DNA of 64,000 bases from Candidatus Enterovibrio altilux. GTDB taxonomy: Bacteria > Pseudomonadota > Gammaproteobacteria > Enterobacterales > Vibrionaceae. The translations under genes were made by a program, and so were the position numbers. Numbering within the stretch: the stretch's first letter is position 1; every line of letters starts with the position of its first letter. Of this stretch, positions 28,170 to 40,192 are shown one piece after another. The DNA lies in the NCBI RefSeq assembly GCF_002381345.1, contig NZ_CP020660.1:1240001-1304000 (forward strand), written 5' to 3'. The notes beneath the pieces are model-generated. The model did not search any database. It was not told the origin of the DNA and was given only the letters and a program-made list of their open reading frames with translations.

Positions 28170-30985
28170 TCATTTACATTCTTTTTTTGAACAACTATAG
28201 AATTCTTCATATTTCCCTGTTCGTTTTCTTGTAGGTGACCCACATTTCTGACACTTATATGTTGAGGCAAAGAATTTTTTATAATTGCATCTTAATCTAC
28301 CATCTGATTTTTGTTTTAGAACCTTGTTACAAAAAAGACAAGTGTACTGGTATGGGTTTACGCAATCCTTGTTGATGCATTGTTTGTATCTTTTTGGCAA
28401 ACATTACATGTATTTGTTCCATTAGCTTTGCTATAATCGCATTCCTCGTTAATACAGTCATGAAAACTATTCTTTTTTACCCATAAGCATCCACATGAAA
28501 TACAACCATTATAAAGTTCGCCACAATATTGGCTTCTCGAGCATGCGTAAAAAATATTACCAGTTTTCTTGTTAGTTCTCTTGTTTAAATCACCCCCCCA
28601 GATTTAGAGCAGGATTGAGTGGCATAGAAAAGAGATTGAGCAATATAGCTCTTATCGACATATTATTTGTCGGTTAAGAGCTCATTAATGAAAGTAGAAG
28701 GGGAGTCATACTCAGTTAAGAAAAAGCATCTTTTTTTAGCCCTTGTAATAACTACATAAAACAACCTTCTTTTTTCTGCATGAGGATAATCATCATCGCT
28801 TAATGAAAATGCTTTCTCTATTCTAGTGCTGGGTATTAGTGATGGAATACCTGGGGAACTGTTTATTACTTCGGGTATTATTACATAATAAGCCTCAAGA
28901 CCTTTTGAGTTGTGTATGCTCATTTTACTCACAGCGTGGTTCGAAGAGAGTTCTTTGATTTCTCTCATTGATAAATAAAACCCTAACTTGTTTCTTTCAA
29001 GGATTAATACACTTGCCACTGGGGGGATCTTTGTTAATAGCTTTTTAATAGTATTCTTGTAATTCTCTTTATTAACACAAACTATTTCGACCGATGCCTC
29101 ATTTGTTACCTTGAGAGTTGAAATGTTTTTTTATACTGTAATGGGTTTTGTGTAATGAACTTTGAAGCGAGATCACAAAGGTTGTTATCAAATCTAAAAG
29201 TCTTATCAAGGGTAATTATGCTACAAGATCTAATAAGTGAATCAAAGTGAACAGTATAGGCTAAATCTGATCCCGCAAAATGGTTAATTGCCTGCCAGTC
29301 ATCGCCAACACAAAACAAACTTGACTCATGTGCTTGATCTCTTAGGTTTTGAATAAGTTCAGCTCTTTTAGGAGATATATCTTGAAACTTATCAACTAGA
29401 ATATACTTCCAAGAAGGAGAGAATTTTAAGTCAGAGACATACTTTAAACCCTTAATAATCATATCATCAAAGGTATATAGATCTCTTTCTCTGAGTGCGG
29501 TTTTGTATACTTCAAGGATTGTCCAGATGGTTTTGGTTATACTGAGGGCTTCATGTTCACGATATTCTCTCTGAAGTAATTCCAATACTTTTTCTCTGGC
29601 AACGTCATTGGATCTAATCTTGGAAATTGCATTTACAAACTCTTTACCAAGAGCGGTTCTTTTCTCTAGAAGATTGATATTATCAAAGATTTTGCTTTTA
29701 TCAATATCTTCAAATACTACTTCATTTTCGATTAGCTTTTGTTCTAAGTTACTTGTTAAATTACCTTTTTGATCTTCATAGTGAAAATTTTTAATTAACA
29801 CTGAACCTTGGGTCTCGTGAATATTTCTCTTTTGTTGAATGTTATGATTATATGCTTCTTTATTAACACCGGGGTGAGTGTTTTGGTTTCTATTGATACC
29901 AAAGTGTTCGAGAAAAATATGTTTGCTCTTAATATAGAAGTCGGGAGTATATTTAAATTCAATGTTAGCGCCTGTTATTTTTGAGTAGTCTGGTTCGTAT
30001 TCATAATCAACTCCTTTCAGGTAAAGAAAGTTTGCTATGGTTAGTTCTCCATAGCTTTTAATGAGATAACCTTTTAATGTACGTAGATTTTGTTTCTCTA
30101 TATATCTTTTATACTCATCACTAGACCTTATTTCATTGATTTCAGGCTCCGGATAATAGGTAGAGTTATAAGCATGTAGAAATGGAGTTTGAAAAGTAGG
30201 GTCTTTTAGAAGTAAGTCATTAATTATATCATCAATGATTTTAATATATAGTTTTTCATCTCCACAGTGTTTCGAGATGGAGTGTGGTCTATCATGAACC
30301 TTGTTGTAAATAAAATTCTCGATAGAGTGAAAGGTGCTAATATGACAAGCCTCAATATTAAGTATATCTCCCAGCTTTTCAATAAGCCTCTCTTTTAGCT
30401 CTCTAGCTGCATCGGCATTAAAAGCAAGCGTCCATTACTTCTTGTGGCTTTGCAAGGCCAGATTTCAGAAGATATCCCAAACGAGCAATCATTACTGATG
30501 TTTTGCCCAATCCAGCCCCTGCTAGCACTAATGTGTTTGCTTCATCACTAACATACGCTTCTCTTTGTTCTTGAGTCAAGGGATTGCTTTTAACTTTATC
30601 AAAGTAATTTTTGAACGTTAGAATCTGATTTGATTGGACTTTAAGGTTAAACTCTATCCGCTCACTTTCAAGAATATTATCAATAAGAGATTGATCTACT
30701 TGGGATCGAATGTGATGAAAAATTGTTGGAAATTTGATCTTTTCATTGTTTCTAATAAAACTGGCAGGGTTTTGATGAAAGTGCGTTCTTTTTAGAGCTT
30801 CTTTAATTTCATTCTTTAAATTGAGAGTATCAACGAGCTTTTCTATGCAGCTATTTAGTGATGCTTTTCGAAAGAATATTTTTTTTCGTGAAATAAACTC
30901 GTTTTTACTTCAACCTCTTTAAAAAACAGAAGTTTACGATTTATTGAGAATATGTCTTCACTTAATGATATTATAGATTATGATA
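28170..30985 (-). pseudogene. HelD-like UvrD-family helicase with inserted PD-(D/E)XK-like domain and C-terminal zinc ribbons, multiply broken
   Basis: Pieces read right to left: an N-terminal region (NRKLLFFKEVEVKTSLF, then SCIEKLVDTLNLKNEIK). Walker A follows in TLVLAGAGLGKTSVM (30.5 kb). An insertion, SYGELTIANFLYLKGVDYEY ... YTPDFYI ... IFLEHFGI, resembles a restriction-type nuclease. Next comes Walker B ILVDKFQDISPKRAEL (Glu to Lys), then VGDDWQAINHFAG, TFRFDNNLCDLASKFI and MSIHNSKGLEAYYVII, with RRLFYVVITRAKKR at motif VI. Last is a Cys-rich tail (CSRSQYC, CISCGC, CLFCNK, YKCQKCGSPT). Frameshifts lie near 30885, 30430, 29125, 28600 (in a G run) and 28390, with a nonsense codon near 28662. 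No start codon remains. Confidence 0.82.
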
Positions 30986-31255
30986 ACTTAAATGTTAATA
31001 TATAAATAAGGTAGTCTTTTGCGCAGAACGCTAAAATAATTAGCTCTAAAGTAGAAGAAAGTAGAAAAACAGCTCAAGACAATCAAACAAACATTGTTTG
31101 GAGAGTTTTAAGAGATTCAAAAATTTAACCCAATATTTACGTTTAATGTCCTGTAATTTACTGTAATGTTGAGCGAAAAGAATTAGCTAAGTATTGGAAA
31201 CTCGAGTGTTACTAATTATAAATGTTTAGACATAAAAAAGCCAGTCGTAAGATCG

Positions 31256-31765
31256 GTTTTGTTTTAAATAGCTGGGAATATTTATAATAACTGGCTTTAT
31301 TGCCTAAATTAAGGAACTAAATTTTCAATTGACACTCTAAACAGATAGGTTAACTGAAATATTCAGGTCTATGAATAAGCTTCGCTACAAAATAATTAGC
31401 TGGGAGCAGTATAATTAAGCTTTCATCAATCGTGGCTTACTAACGTTATGTATTAATGAAGAAGTCATTTAGTTCTGGAATTAAACTAAGCAAGATAAGC
31501 ATTGGAGACTTCGTTTATTTAGCGGCTTAGCCATAGGATGGTCCTCATGGTTAAGCGCGGAGTTTTAATGCTTTTGAGAGGTCGGCAAAAATTAATTAAT
31601 TCTGTGTGTTACGCTTGCTTAGCCGGCATTATCATGCCCCCACTATTAATGCATCAGCAAGCGAATCAAAATGATTAATATCACGTTCAAAATGAAGAAT
31701 AAAGGAATGATCCAATACTTAGCCATTAATTTTATGGGACTCATAGTCTACGGTGCAGATGAATG
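31256..31765 (+). mobile_element. IS5-family 5' half with trace of inverted 3' arm
   Basis: A short inverted arm (GGTTTTGTTTTAAA...GGGAATATTTATAATAACT) precedes the 5' terminus GGCTTTATTGCCTAA at 31293. Transposase coding follows only to the first catalytic region (LAINFMGLIVYGADEW). At 31766 another copy begins in opposite orientation, apparently inserted here. The 270 bp between the helicase remnant and 31256 hold no recognisable gene. Confidence 0.75.
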
Positions 31766-32847
31766 GACTTTGTTCTCTAATTGGAGCATTGTGTTATCTT
31801 AAGCTTAATGTCCCTCTCAGTAGTTTTTTGACTTGAAACATTACCGTCTTTGATAGGGAATGTTTATGGCAATTATACATCATTTTTAAAAATTGCTTTT
31901 TTCTTGGTGATATGAGTGGAACAGCTCGTTTAATACGAACAGTTTCGTGACATTGTTTGGTGTCGTAAGCACATTGGCTGATGTTTCGTTGATTTTCAGC
32001 GGGTCTGTTTGAGTAAGTAAGTAGCACTTCGCCATCAGTCAGATTTGATGCCTTAACTCAGCAGTAATAATTTTATGCCTATTTATATCTACCGCTAAAT
32101 ATAACTTACGCCAGACTCGCCGTTTTCATCAGTACCATGCTTTTTACTTTCCATTCTCCTTCATCGCAGACTTTGAGCCGTAGAATAAATGGCTAAGTGC
32201 GGGGTGGTTCTTTTATTCTTCTTCTTGAACGTGACGTTAACCGTTTTGGTTAACTTGCTAATGCATGAATAGTAAGGGTATGACAATGGCAGTTGAGCAA
32301 ATTTGAAACAGAATTAAGGAGTTCTTGCAGACCTTACATTGGCATTGAAAATACGCATTTAACCATGAGGGCCGTCGTAATGGCTAAGTCGCTAAATAAA
32401 TGAAGTCTCCCATGATTACCCTGCTTAGTTTGATTCCAGAACTGAATGACTTCTTCATCAATACATAATTTTAGTTAGCCACGGTTGATTAAAGCTTGAT
32501 TATACTGTTCCCAGTTAGTTATTTTGTAGCGAAGATTATTTATAGACCTGAATATTTAAGTAAGCTTAACTGTTTAGAGTGTTGATTAAAGATTTAGTTC
32601 CCTTATTTAGGAAATACAGCCAGTAATCATAAACGTTTGCTAGTAGAGACAGCAATGGCTCGAGTTAAAAAACTACTGAGAGGCACATTGAGTCTAAGGA
32701 GTAAGACAACTCAAATTAGTAAAATCTACGCCATGATAAAAACGTTACATAAGCTGACAGGACTAGGTATGCCTAAAACAAAAGCGATTTTTTAATAGTG
32801 AATCATGAGGGCATTTACTATCTGAGCTTGAATTAGGAAATAAAGCT
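31766..32847 (-). mobile_element. IS5-family composite in reverse orientation (minus copy + plus 3' end)
   Basis: A minus copy starts GACTTTGTTCTCTAA and ends at the 5' terminus TTAGGAAATACAGCC (32621). This is followed at once by AGTAATCATAAACG and the plus-oriented 3' end to TTAGGAAATAAAGCT (32847). This is the mirror image of the junction at 45425 and 38704. The transposase is interrupted, with a piece readable at 31794-32027. Confidence 0.8.
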
Positions 32848-32906
32848 TTGTGGTTAGCAGCTTTTTTAATGAAAAAAGTCTTTAAAAGAATACGTGTGTG
32901 GAAAGG

Positions 32907-33878
32907 TTATTTCTTGCGTTTGACTGTAATATAGGCAAGTCCTTTGAGTGCTTCTTTATAGTCTGATTCGGGAATTGGTGCTAGTGCTAGTATTGCTTTC
33001 TTTGCTTCTTCTTCTGCACGCTGTTGCGTGTATTCGAGTGATCCTAATTGTTTCATGCAGTCGAGCATCTGATCAAGTTTATCTAGTCCGTTTGCTTGTT
33101 TGATTACTTCACGAATCATGGAAACTTGATCGTCATTACCATGTCTCATTGCGTGGAGAAGTGGTAATGTTGGTTTGCCTTCAGCAAGGTCATCACCCGG
33201 GTTTTTACCCATCTCATCGCCTTGAGATGTATAATCCATAATATCATCGATTAACTGGAAGGCTGTACCTAAATAACGGCCATAATCTTGCATTGCTCTT
33301 TCAATGTTATTGGGTGAATTAGTTAGGATAGCGCCAATTTGTGTTGCAGCTTCGAACAGACGCGCCGTTTTAGAATAGATAATCTGCATGTAACTAGCTT
33401 CAGTAGTATCTGGGTCATTACAGTTAATTAACTGCAACACTTCACCTTCTACAATGACATTGGTTGCTAGACTCATAAGATCAAGGATCTTTAAGCATCT
33501 AAGTTCTGTCATCATCTGAAAAGAGCGTGTGTATATATAGTCACCGACTAGTACACTGGCAGCATTACCAAACATAACATTTGCAGTAGCTTTACCACGG
33601 CGAAACTCTGATTTATCGATAACATCATCATGAAGTAAGGTCGCGGTATGAATGAATTCAATAAAAGCTGCTGCTGTACAGTGGCCTTCACCTTGATAAT
33701 CGAGTGCTCTTGCAGAAAGTACCGCCAATGTTGGACGTAGACGTTTGCCGCGACCACTGACGATATAAAAACCAAGTTGGTTGATCAGTGCTACTTCAGA
33801 GCTCAGTTGAGCAAGTATTTTTTTATCCACTTTTGCCATGTCGTCGGCAGTAAGTACTTGGATGGTATGAAAATCCAT
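32907..33878 (-). CDS. ispB: Octaprenyl diphosphate synthase IspB
   Basis: A 323-residue trans-polyprenyl synthase that builds the octaprenyl side chain of ubiquinone and menaquinone from FPP and IPP. The first Asp-rich motif LLHDDVIDKSEFRRG, the second LIDDIMDYTS, the GRGKRLRP substrate site and the basic C-terminal end VKRKK are present. Length matches E. coli IspB. It is divergent from rplU, as in enterobacteria and vibrios. IS debris ends 60 bp past its stop, with no frame damage. Confidence 0.95.
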   Translation of the reverse strand: MDFHTIQVLTADDMAKVDKKILAQLSSEVALINQLGFYIVSGRGKRLRPTLAVLSARALDYQGEGHCTAAAFIEFIHTATLLHDDVIDKSEFRRGKATANVMFGNAASVLVGDYIYTRSFQMMTELRCLKILDLMSLATNVIVEGEVLQLINCNDPDTTEASYMQIIYSKTARLFEAATQIGAILTNSPNNIERAMQDYGRYLGTAFQLIDDIMDYTSQGDEMGKNPGDDLAEGKPTLPLLHAMRHGNDDQVSMIREVIKQANGLDKLDQMLDCMKQLGSLEYTQQRAEEEAKKAILALAPIPESDYKEALKGLAYITVKRKK

Positions 33879-34143
33879 TAATGCGTCCGTTCCAAGAATT
33901 GAATGCAGTATCCTGCTGTTATTTTTGCGATGATATTACACTAAATAGTATTTCTCTATACAGAGTCTATTATGAAAAAAATATAGGAAGATTAGCTGAA
34001 TAAATTTTCACGATTGTCTTTGAATACCCTCTTGTTAGTTGATTAGTTTTGCCGTAAAATTTACAAAATATTGTTAAATTAAATGCATTCTTAACTGTAC
34101 GATTTATATACGTAATAAGCTGTGCAGGAATGCGGAGAATATC

Positions 34144-34455
34144 ATGTACACAGTTTTCCAAAGCGGTGGTAAACAACACCGTGTTATTGAAGGTCAAACT
34201 ATACGCTTGGAAAAGCTAGACACTGAGGCTGGCTCAACTGTTGAATTTGATGCAATTCTGTTGGTAGCTAATAGTGAAAACGTTGCTACGGGTGCACCAT
34301 TCGTAGTCGGAGGTAAAGTCACTGCAGAAGTGGTTACCCATGGACGTGGTGACAAAATGAAGATTATTAAGTTCCGTCGTCGTAAGCATTCTCGTAAGCA
34401 AATGGGCCACCGTCAATGGTTCACTGAAGTTAAAATCACTGGTATCACTGCTTAA
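34144..34455 (+). CDS. rplU: 50S ribosomal protein L21
   Basis: A 103-residue L21 with the family start [14 protein letters not shown] and the basic [17 protein letters not shown] segment near the C-terminus that contacts 23S rRNA. It is the first gene of the rplU-rpmA operon, 17 bp ahead of rpmA. The 265 bp divergent region with ispB should carry its promoter. Confidence 0.97.
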   Translation: MYTVFQSGGKQHRVIEGQTIRLEKLDTEAGSTVEFDAILLVANSENVATGAPFVVGGKVTAEVVTHGRGDKMKIIKFRRRKHSRKQMGHRQWFTEVKITGITA

Positions 34456-34472
34456 TATAGGAGAAAAAATAA

Positions 34473-34730
34473 ATGGCACATAAAAAAGCTGGTGGTTCTA
34501 CACGTAACGGGCGTGATTCAGAGAGTAAACGCCTTGGTATTAAGCGTTTCGGTGGTGAATATGTATCTGCAGGAAATATTATTGTTCGTCAACGTGGCAC
34601 TAAGTTCCACGCTGGAATTAACGTTGGTTGTGGCAAAGACCACACTCTTTTTGCTCTGTCTGATGGTAAAGTGAAATTTGGAGTGAAAGGTCCTAAAAAT
34701 TGTAAATTCGTTAGTATCAATATTGAATAA
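34473..34730 (+). CDS. rpmA: 50S ribosomal protein L27
   Basis: An 85-residue L27 beginning [20 protein letters not shown], whose N-terminal tail reaches the peptidyl transferase centre, and containing the family [20 protein letters not shown] core. It is preceded by a clear ribosome binding site (TAGGAGAAA) and followed within 20 bp by a terminator hairpin, so it ends the operon. obgE, which normally follows directly, has been pushed away by an IS. Confidence 0.97.
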   Translation: MAHKKAGGSTRNGRDSESKRLGIKRFGGEYVSAGNIIVRQRGTKFHAGINVGCGKDHTLFALSDGKVKFGVKGPKNCKFVSINIE

Positions 34731-34749
34731 TAACTCTCTGTTCTAATGT

Positions 34750-34780
34750 AAAAGTCCTGCTTCACGGCTGGACTTTTTCG
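34750..34780 (+). terminator. Rho-independent terminator after rpmA
   Basis: AAAAGTCC pairs with GGACTTTT across a 12-base loop (TGCTTCACGGCT) and the stem runs into a T tract, 20 bp after the rpmA stop. Confidence 0.85.
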
Positions 34781-34883
34781 TTGTGCACATAAGTAACTTT
34801 AACACTGAATGTTTAGCTTAAAATCATTTATAAATATTGGCCTTAGAGATAAATCAGGAGCTATTTGTGGACTTCTATAAATA

Positions 34884-35922
34884 TGTAATGTTTCCTAAAT
34901 CAGGGCACTTAAAGATTAATCTACACTTTAAACAGCTAAGTTTACTGAAGTATTCAGGTTTATGAATAAGCTTAGCTAATAAATAACTAAGTGGAAGCAG
35001 TATCATTAAGCTTTAAAGAATCATAGTTCACTAATACTTTGGATTGATGAAGAAACCATTCAGTTATGAAATTAAACTAAATAAGGTAATCGTGGGAAAC
35101 TCTAGTTTATTTAGCGACTTATCCATTGTGATAACTTTCATGATTAAACGCGTATTTTCAATGCATTGAAAAACTTTTAAGAATTCATTCTGTGTGTAAA
35201 CTTGCTCAACTGCCATTGTCACACCCTCACAATTCATGCACGATAAGCGAGCTAAAGTAGTTCAAATTGCATTCAAGACGAAGATTAAAGGAACCATTCC
35301 GCACTTCGCCATTGATTCTACGGGGCTCAAAGTCTACGGTGAAAGAGAATAAAAAGTAAAAAACCTAGCACTGACGGTAAACGTCAAGTTTAGTGTGCGT
35401 TATATTTAGAGGTAGATATAAATGCGCATGAAATCATTACTAATGAGTTAAGTTCATCAAATGTGACTAACGGTGAAGTGCTACCTAATATACTCAAACA
35501 GACCCGCCGAAGAGTCAAGGAAATATTAGGCGATGGAGCTTACGACACAAGACTATGTTATGAACTTGTTTGTATTAAACGTGCCATTCCATGCACCCCA
35601 TCAAAAAAAACAACTTTTAGAAACGAAATTATCTGCGTAATTTAGTGGTGAGTTACCAGGAGTTCAACGGTTTGAATCAGCATTGTAAAACGAGGTGTGA
35701 TTACCAGAAATGTTCCCTCTAAGAGGCGGCAACGTTGTGAGTTAAAAGCTGCTCGGTTGTGCATTAAGCCTAAGGAATTATAATACCCAGATCAGCTAAA
35801 CTTATGTCATGATAAAAAAGTTTAATAAGCTAACAGGACTAGGTATGCCTACAACTAAGAGAACGTTTAATAATTTAACATATTGGGAGTGTCTATTTGC
35901 ATTCAAATTAGGAAACAAAACC
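34884..35922 (+). mobile_element. IS5-family element, full length, dead
   Basis: Plus-oriented copy of about 1039 bp between rpmA and obgE, with degraded 5' repeat (GTAATGTTTCCTAAATC) and good 3' repeat (TTAGGAAACAAAACC). Recognisable coding includes IDSTGLKVYGERE and NGEVLPNILKQTRRRVKEIL with GDGAYDTRLCYE, interrupted by stops. Its 3' end lies 33 bp before the obgE start. Confidence 0.84.
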
Positions 35923-35940
35923 TATATTTTGGTGAAGTAG

Positions 35941-37068
<1,128 letters not shown>

Positions 37069-37139
37069 CTTAAGTGATAAAATTGCCAGTTATGTACTTC
37101 ATAGATTGAACTTAGTGTAATGTATCTATTTTTTGCAAA

Positions 37140-37786
37140 GTAATTATTGTGACTGTCATTTATTTTTCGTGCTGTTTTTGCTAGTAAATAAATGTGTCCA
37201 AAAAATATAATAGATTAGAGTAGACAGAAATGCAACTATAGCAAGTAATATTGTTGAATCTTTTAGCTTAAATATACCTATAAAGCTAATCAGCCAGATA
37301 TCAAAGAGCATATTGTTAAATTTACAATGAATAATATGGGGATTCGTGATTAGACTCAAGTGTTACACATCAATATTAATAAAGTTATTTGTGTTTTAAA
37401 AACTTGAAAATTACTGTGTAGCCACGCTGCTGCTGTACGTGCATGAATATCTAGATTAAAAAAAGTTATTGCTGACGTATTTAATGACTGTTAAAAATAA
37501 TATTTATATATTTTTCAATTATTTACCAAGATCCTAAGTTACGTTATAATGTGCAGATAATGTATAATGGATACGACACTCTTTCCGAGAATAATCACAT
37601 TGTTGACAATCCCCATATGCAAAACATTGAGAAGAATAATGTAACCCTTCGCACTCGCTTTAAACGACTCAATAAAAAACGAATAGCTGCTCAAAATCAA
37701 CGTACATGCATGATAAAGTCATTGGACATTAAATTAACACGAGTATTACCTGTGAAGCATAAGCAACTTATTGAATACATAACTAT
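37140..37786 (+). pseudogene. IS1-family element remnant (InsA + InsB), plus strand
   Basis: InsA is seen as VTVIYFSCCFC near the start, then IYKANQPDIKEHIVKFTMNN and GIRD-TQVLHININKVICVL (family: GIRDTARVLHININTVIRVLK). InsB is seen as DTLSENNHIVDNPHMQNIEK and NNVTLRTRFKRLNKKRIA. Stops and frameshifts are scattered throughout. It ends at AACTTATTGAATACATAA, also present after the remnant at 16712-17010. Confidence 0.75.
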
Positions 37787-37915
37787 AGCGTTGGTGTCTA
37801 CCATGACCTATTGCATATTTTTGAACTGTATTTGTTTGCTAACAAGAAAAGGACTTCACATCAACGGTAGCTATAATAATTACTCCGTAAAAAGTGGATA
37901 CATCATGCTCAGCAT
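37787..37915 (-). pseudogene. IS1-family InsA N-terminal fragment, minus strand
   Basis: Reading leftward: VIIIATVDVKSFSC, a stop, then QTNTVQKYAIGHGRHQRYS. This is the InsA zinc-finger region (VKCPSCxxTxxVxKxGxGxxGxQRYxC) with the first Cys lost and one nonsense codon. It abuts the plus-oriented IS1 remnant, so two copies or an inversion met here, just upstream of the rpoE remnant. Confidence 0.7.
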
Positions 37916-37976
37916 AATCTATTGAATACAGAACCGGAATTATTATTGATATCAATAATAAGGAAAAGACGTTCAA

Positions 37977-38494
37977 ATGAACGAGCTCTTTACTTATTAC
38001 GCGCTGGTTGAACGCATATAAAATAGTAATAAGTAGGAGTTTAAATTTTTGGTAATCAAATATCCAAATAAAGTGTGCAGTCTAATTTTACGCTATGTTC
38101 ATAAATAGAGGTGATGTCCCGGATGTGGTTCAAGAAGTCTGCATCAAAGTGTATTGTGTGTTGTCGGATTTTCGCTAAAAAATTTTCACTAAGAAAGTAT
38201 TTTTTATTCATGATTGTATCGTATGGAGGTAAATAAAACTAAATATTATTTAGTTGCGCAGGAAAGATGTCTTCAACCCAGTAATATTGATGCGGAAGCA
38301 GCTATACACTATGAAAATATGGGTGCATGAAAAAATTTCACTTTTGAAAATCTTATGTTATCAGAGCAATTAAAATCAATCGTTTTTAGTATAATGCAAA
38401 AATTATGGATTGCTTAGTAGGTGTGGTATATTAGCGTATTTTTCGTGTCAAAAAAGCGGTGGATGAGCGTTTTCGTAGATTGATGAGCCACTAG
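37977..38494 (+). pseudogene. rpoE: rpoE remnant (sigma-E, envelope stress sigma factor)
   Basis: From the ATG at 37977 the pieces MNEL..YYALVERI, FLVIKYPNKVCSLILRYVH, RGDVPDVVQEVCIKVYCVLS then DFR, VAQERCLQPSNIDAEAA-like text, ENLMLSEQLKSIVFSIMQKL and IMDCLVG-VY-RIFRVKKAVD follow sigma-E in order through region 4. They are split by stops and frameshifts, and a stretch of about 25 codons between SIVFSI and IMDC is deleted. The gene cannot make a functional sigma factor. Downstream order (rseB trace, rseC, lepA) confirms identity. Confidence 0.88.
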
Positions 38495-38530
38495 CTAATA
38501 GCCTGTTTAACAGCAGTGAAATAGATGAAA

Positions 38531-39748
38531 TGATTGCAAACGCTTTAATGTTCAGCATACTTAGTTTGTCAGCTGATTTAACGCTTTGCTCATACGTAGG
38601 TTCAGCTAATATAAGTTGTGTGATTCCTTAGGCTTAATGACTCTCCTAGTAATTTTTTAACTCGTCTCATTGCTGTTTCTGCTAGAAAATGTTTATGGTA
38701 ATCGGCTTTATTTTTTTAAATCATGGAACTAAATTTTTAGGCAACACTCTAAATAATTAGGCTCACTTCAATATTAAGGCATATAAATAATTTTCGTTAT
38801 AAAACAACTAGCTGGAAGCAGTAAATACAGCTTTAATCAATCGTGGCTTACTAATATTCTGGATTAATGAAGAAGCTATTCAGCTATGGAAGCAGACTAA
38901 GCAGAGTAATCATGAGAGACCTCATTTCGTTAGTGACTTAGCCATTGCGACGGTTCTCATGGTTAAATGTGTATTTTCAATGCCATTGATAGGTTTGCAA
39001 GGATTCATTAATTCTATTTTTAAACTTGTTTAACTGCCATTATTATGCTTTCACTATTCATGCCTGAGCAAGCGAGCTAAAACGGTTAATGTCACGTTCA
39101 GGATGAAGAATAAAGGAAGCACTCAGCACTTAGCCATTGATTTTACAGGGTTGAAAGCCTACGGTGTAGGATAATGGAAGTAAAAAAGCATGGTACTGAT
39201 GAAAAACGGTGAGTCTGATGTAAGTTACATCTAGCGGTAGATATAAACACGCATGAAATCATTGCTGCTGAGTTAAGTACATCAAATGTGCCTGACGGTG
39301 AAGTTCTACCTAGTTTACTTAAAGAGACCACTGAAAAATTAATGAAATATCAATTGATGGTGCTTACGACACCAAGCAATATGGCGAAACCGTTCGTATT
39401 AAACGATCAGTTTTACTCATACCACCAAGAAAAGGAACAATTTTTTTGGAACGAGGTCATCTTTGTAATTTAGCGGGTCAGTTATTAGAAGTGATACGAT
39501 TTCCATCAGCATTGAAAACGAGATATGGTTATCATAAACATTCTCTATCAAAACGGTAATGATTTTGAATCAAAAACTACTTAGAGAGACATGTGCCTAA
39601 AGGATTATAATGTTCAGATTGGTTCAACCTACGCTATGATAGAGTGTCAAATAAGCTGATAGGGCTATATATGCCTAAAATGAAAGTGAGCGTTTAATCG
39701 TTCATCATACTGAAGCCGCTATTTAAACTTGGATTAGGAAACAAAATC
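38531..39748 (+). mobile_element. IS5-family composite element (inverted 3' end + full copy), dead
   Basis: 38531-38703 is an inverted 3' end, minus its outermost repeat, broken at TTTATGGTAATC. The full plus copy starts GGCTTTATTTTTTTAA at 38704 and ends TTAGGAAACAAAATC at 39748. Transposase pieces include WINEEAIQLWKQTKQS, YSCLSKRAKTVNVTFRMKNK-like text and SNVPDGEVLPSLLKETTEK, with stops between. It replaces rseA and the front of rseB. Confidence 0.82.
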
Positions 39749-39849
39749 TTAAAGTACATGAATGTGAGCATTTTTATTAGTTATTACACAGATCCATATT
39801 ATCTACCTTGCAACCATAATGCAATTTCATTGCATGAGAGCAAATACGT

Positions 39850-40108
39850 GAAGCAAGTTTGCCGTTCGATTTGATGAAAGTATTTTAAAAAATGGCGCAT
39901 ATTATGCTTATATACTATGGATTGACTCAAATATTAATTTGTGTGTGCGTACCGATTTGTTAAATTATTAGCGGAAGAGAACACACTGTTCGTGTGTGAA
40001 CAACTAGTATATAAAGGTAATATTACCCTTCACCACCGTGTGCCGGATAATAATGAAACTATGACTGTTGGTAATGTCTCTCCGGCAACTGCAAAAAAAG
40101 TGGCATAG
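39850..40108 (+). pseudogene. rseB: rseB remnant (sigma-E regulator), C-terminal pieces
   Basis: KNGAYYAYILWIDSNINLCV then RTDLLNY resembles the RseB segment GYRYGYVLWID..LPLRVDLL. Further on, NNETMTVGNVSPATAKKVA matches the conserved RseB C-terminus (..VVGKIPPATAKKIADSV). A frameshift lies between them and the N-terminal domain is gone. It sits directly upstream of rseC, as in rpoE-rseABC. Confidence 0.8.
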
Positions 40109-40192
40109 TCTGTACGTCCGATTCTCGTAGCAGACGCTGTAGTAATTAAAGAGGCCAGAACATAAATCATACTATATTGAGGAGCAAGAATA

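Noticed and set aside
31080-31130. Near-palindrome CAAACATTGTTTG and a short basic frame ending at 31128
   Set aside because: The centre is imperfect, and the frame has no start signal or recognisable homology.
37551-37925. 124-codon plus-strand frame
   Set aside because: Its first half is IS1 InsB text and its second half runs antisense through an InsA fragment, so it is an accidental fusion of two remnants.
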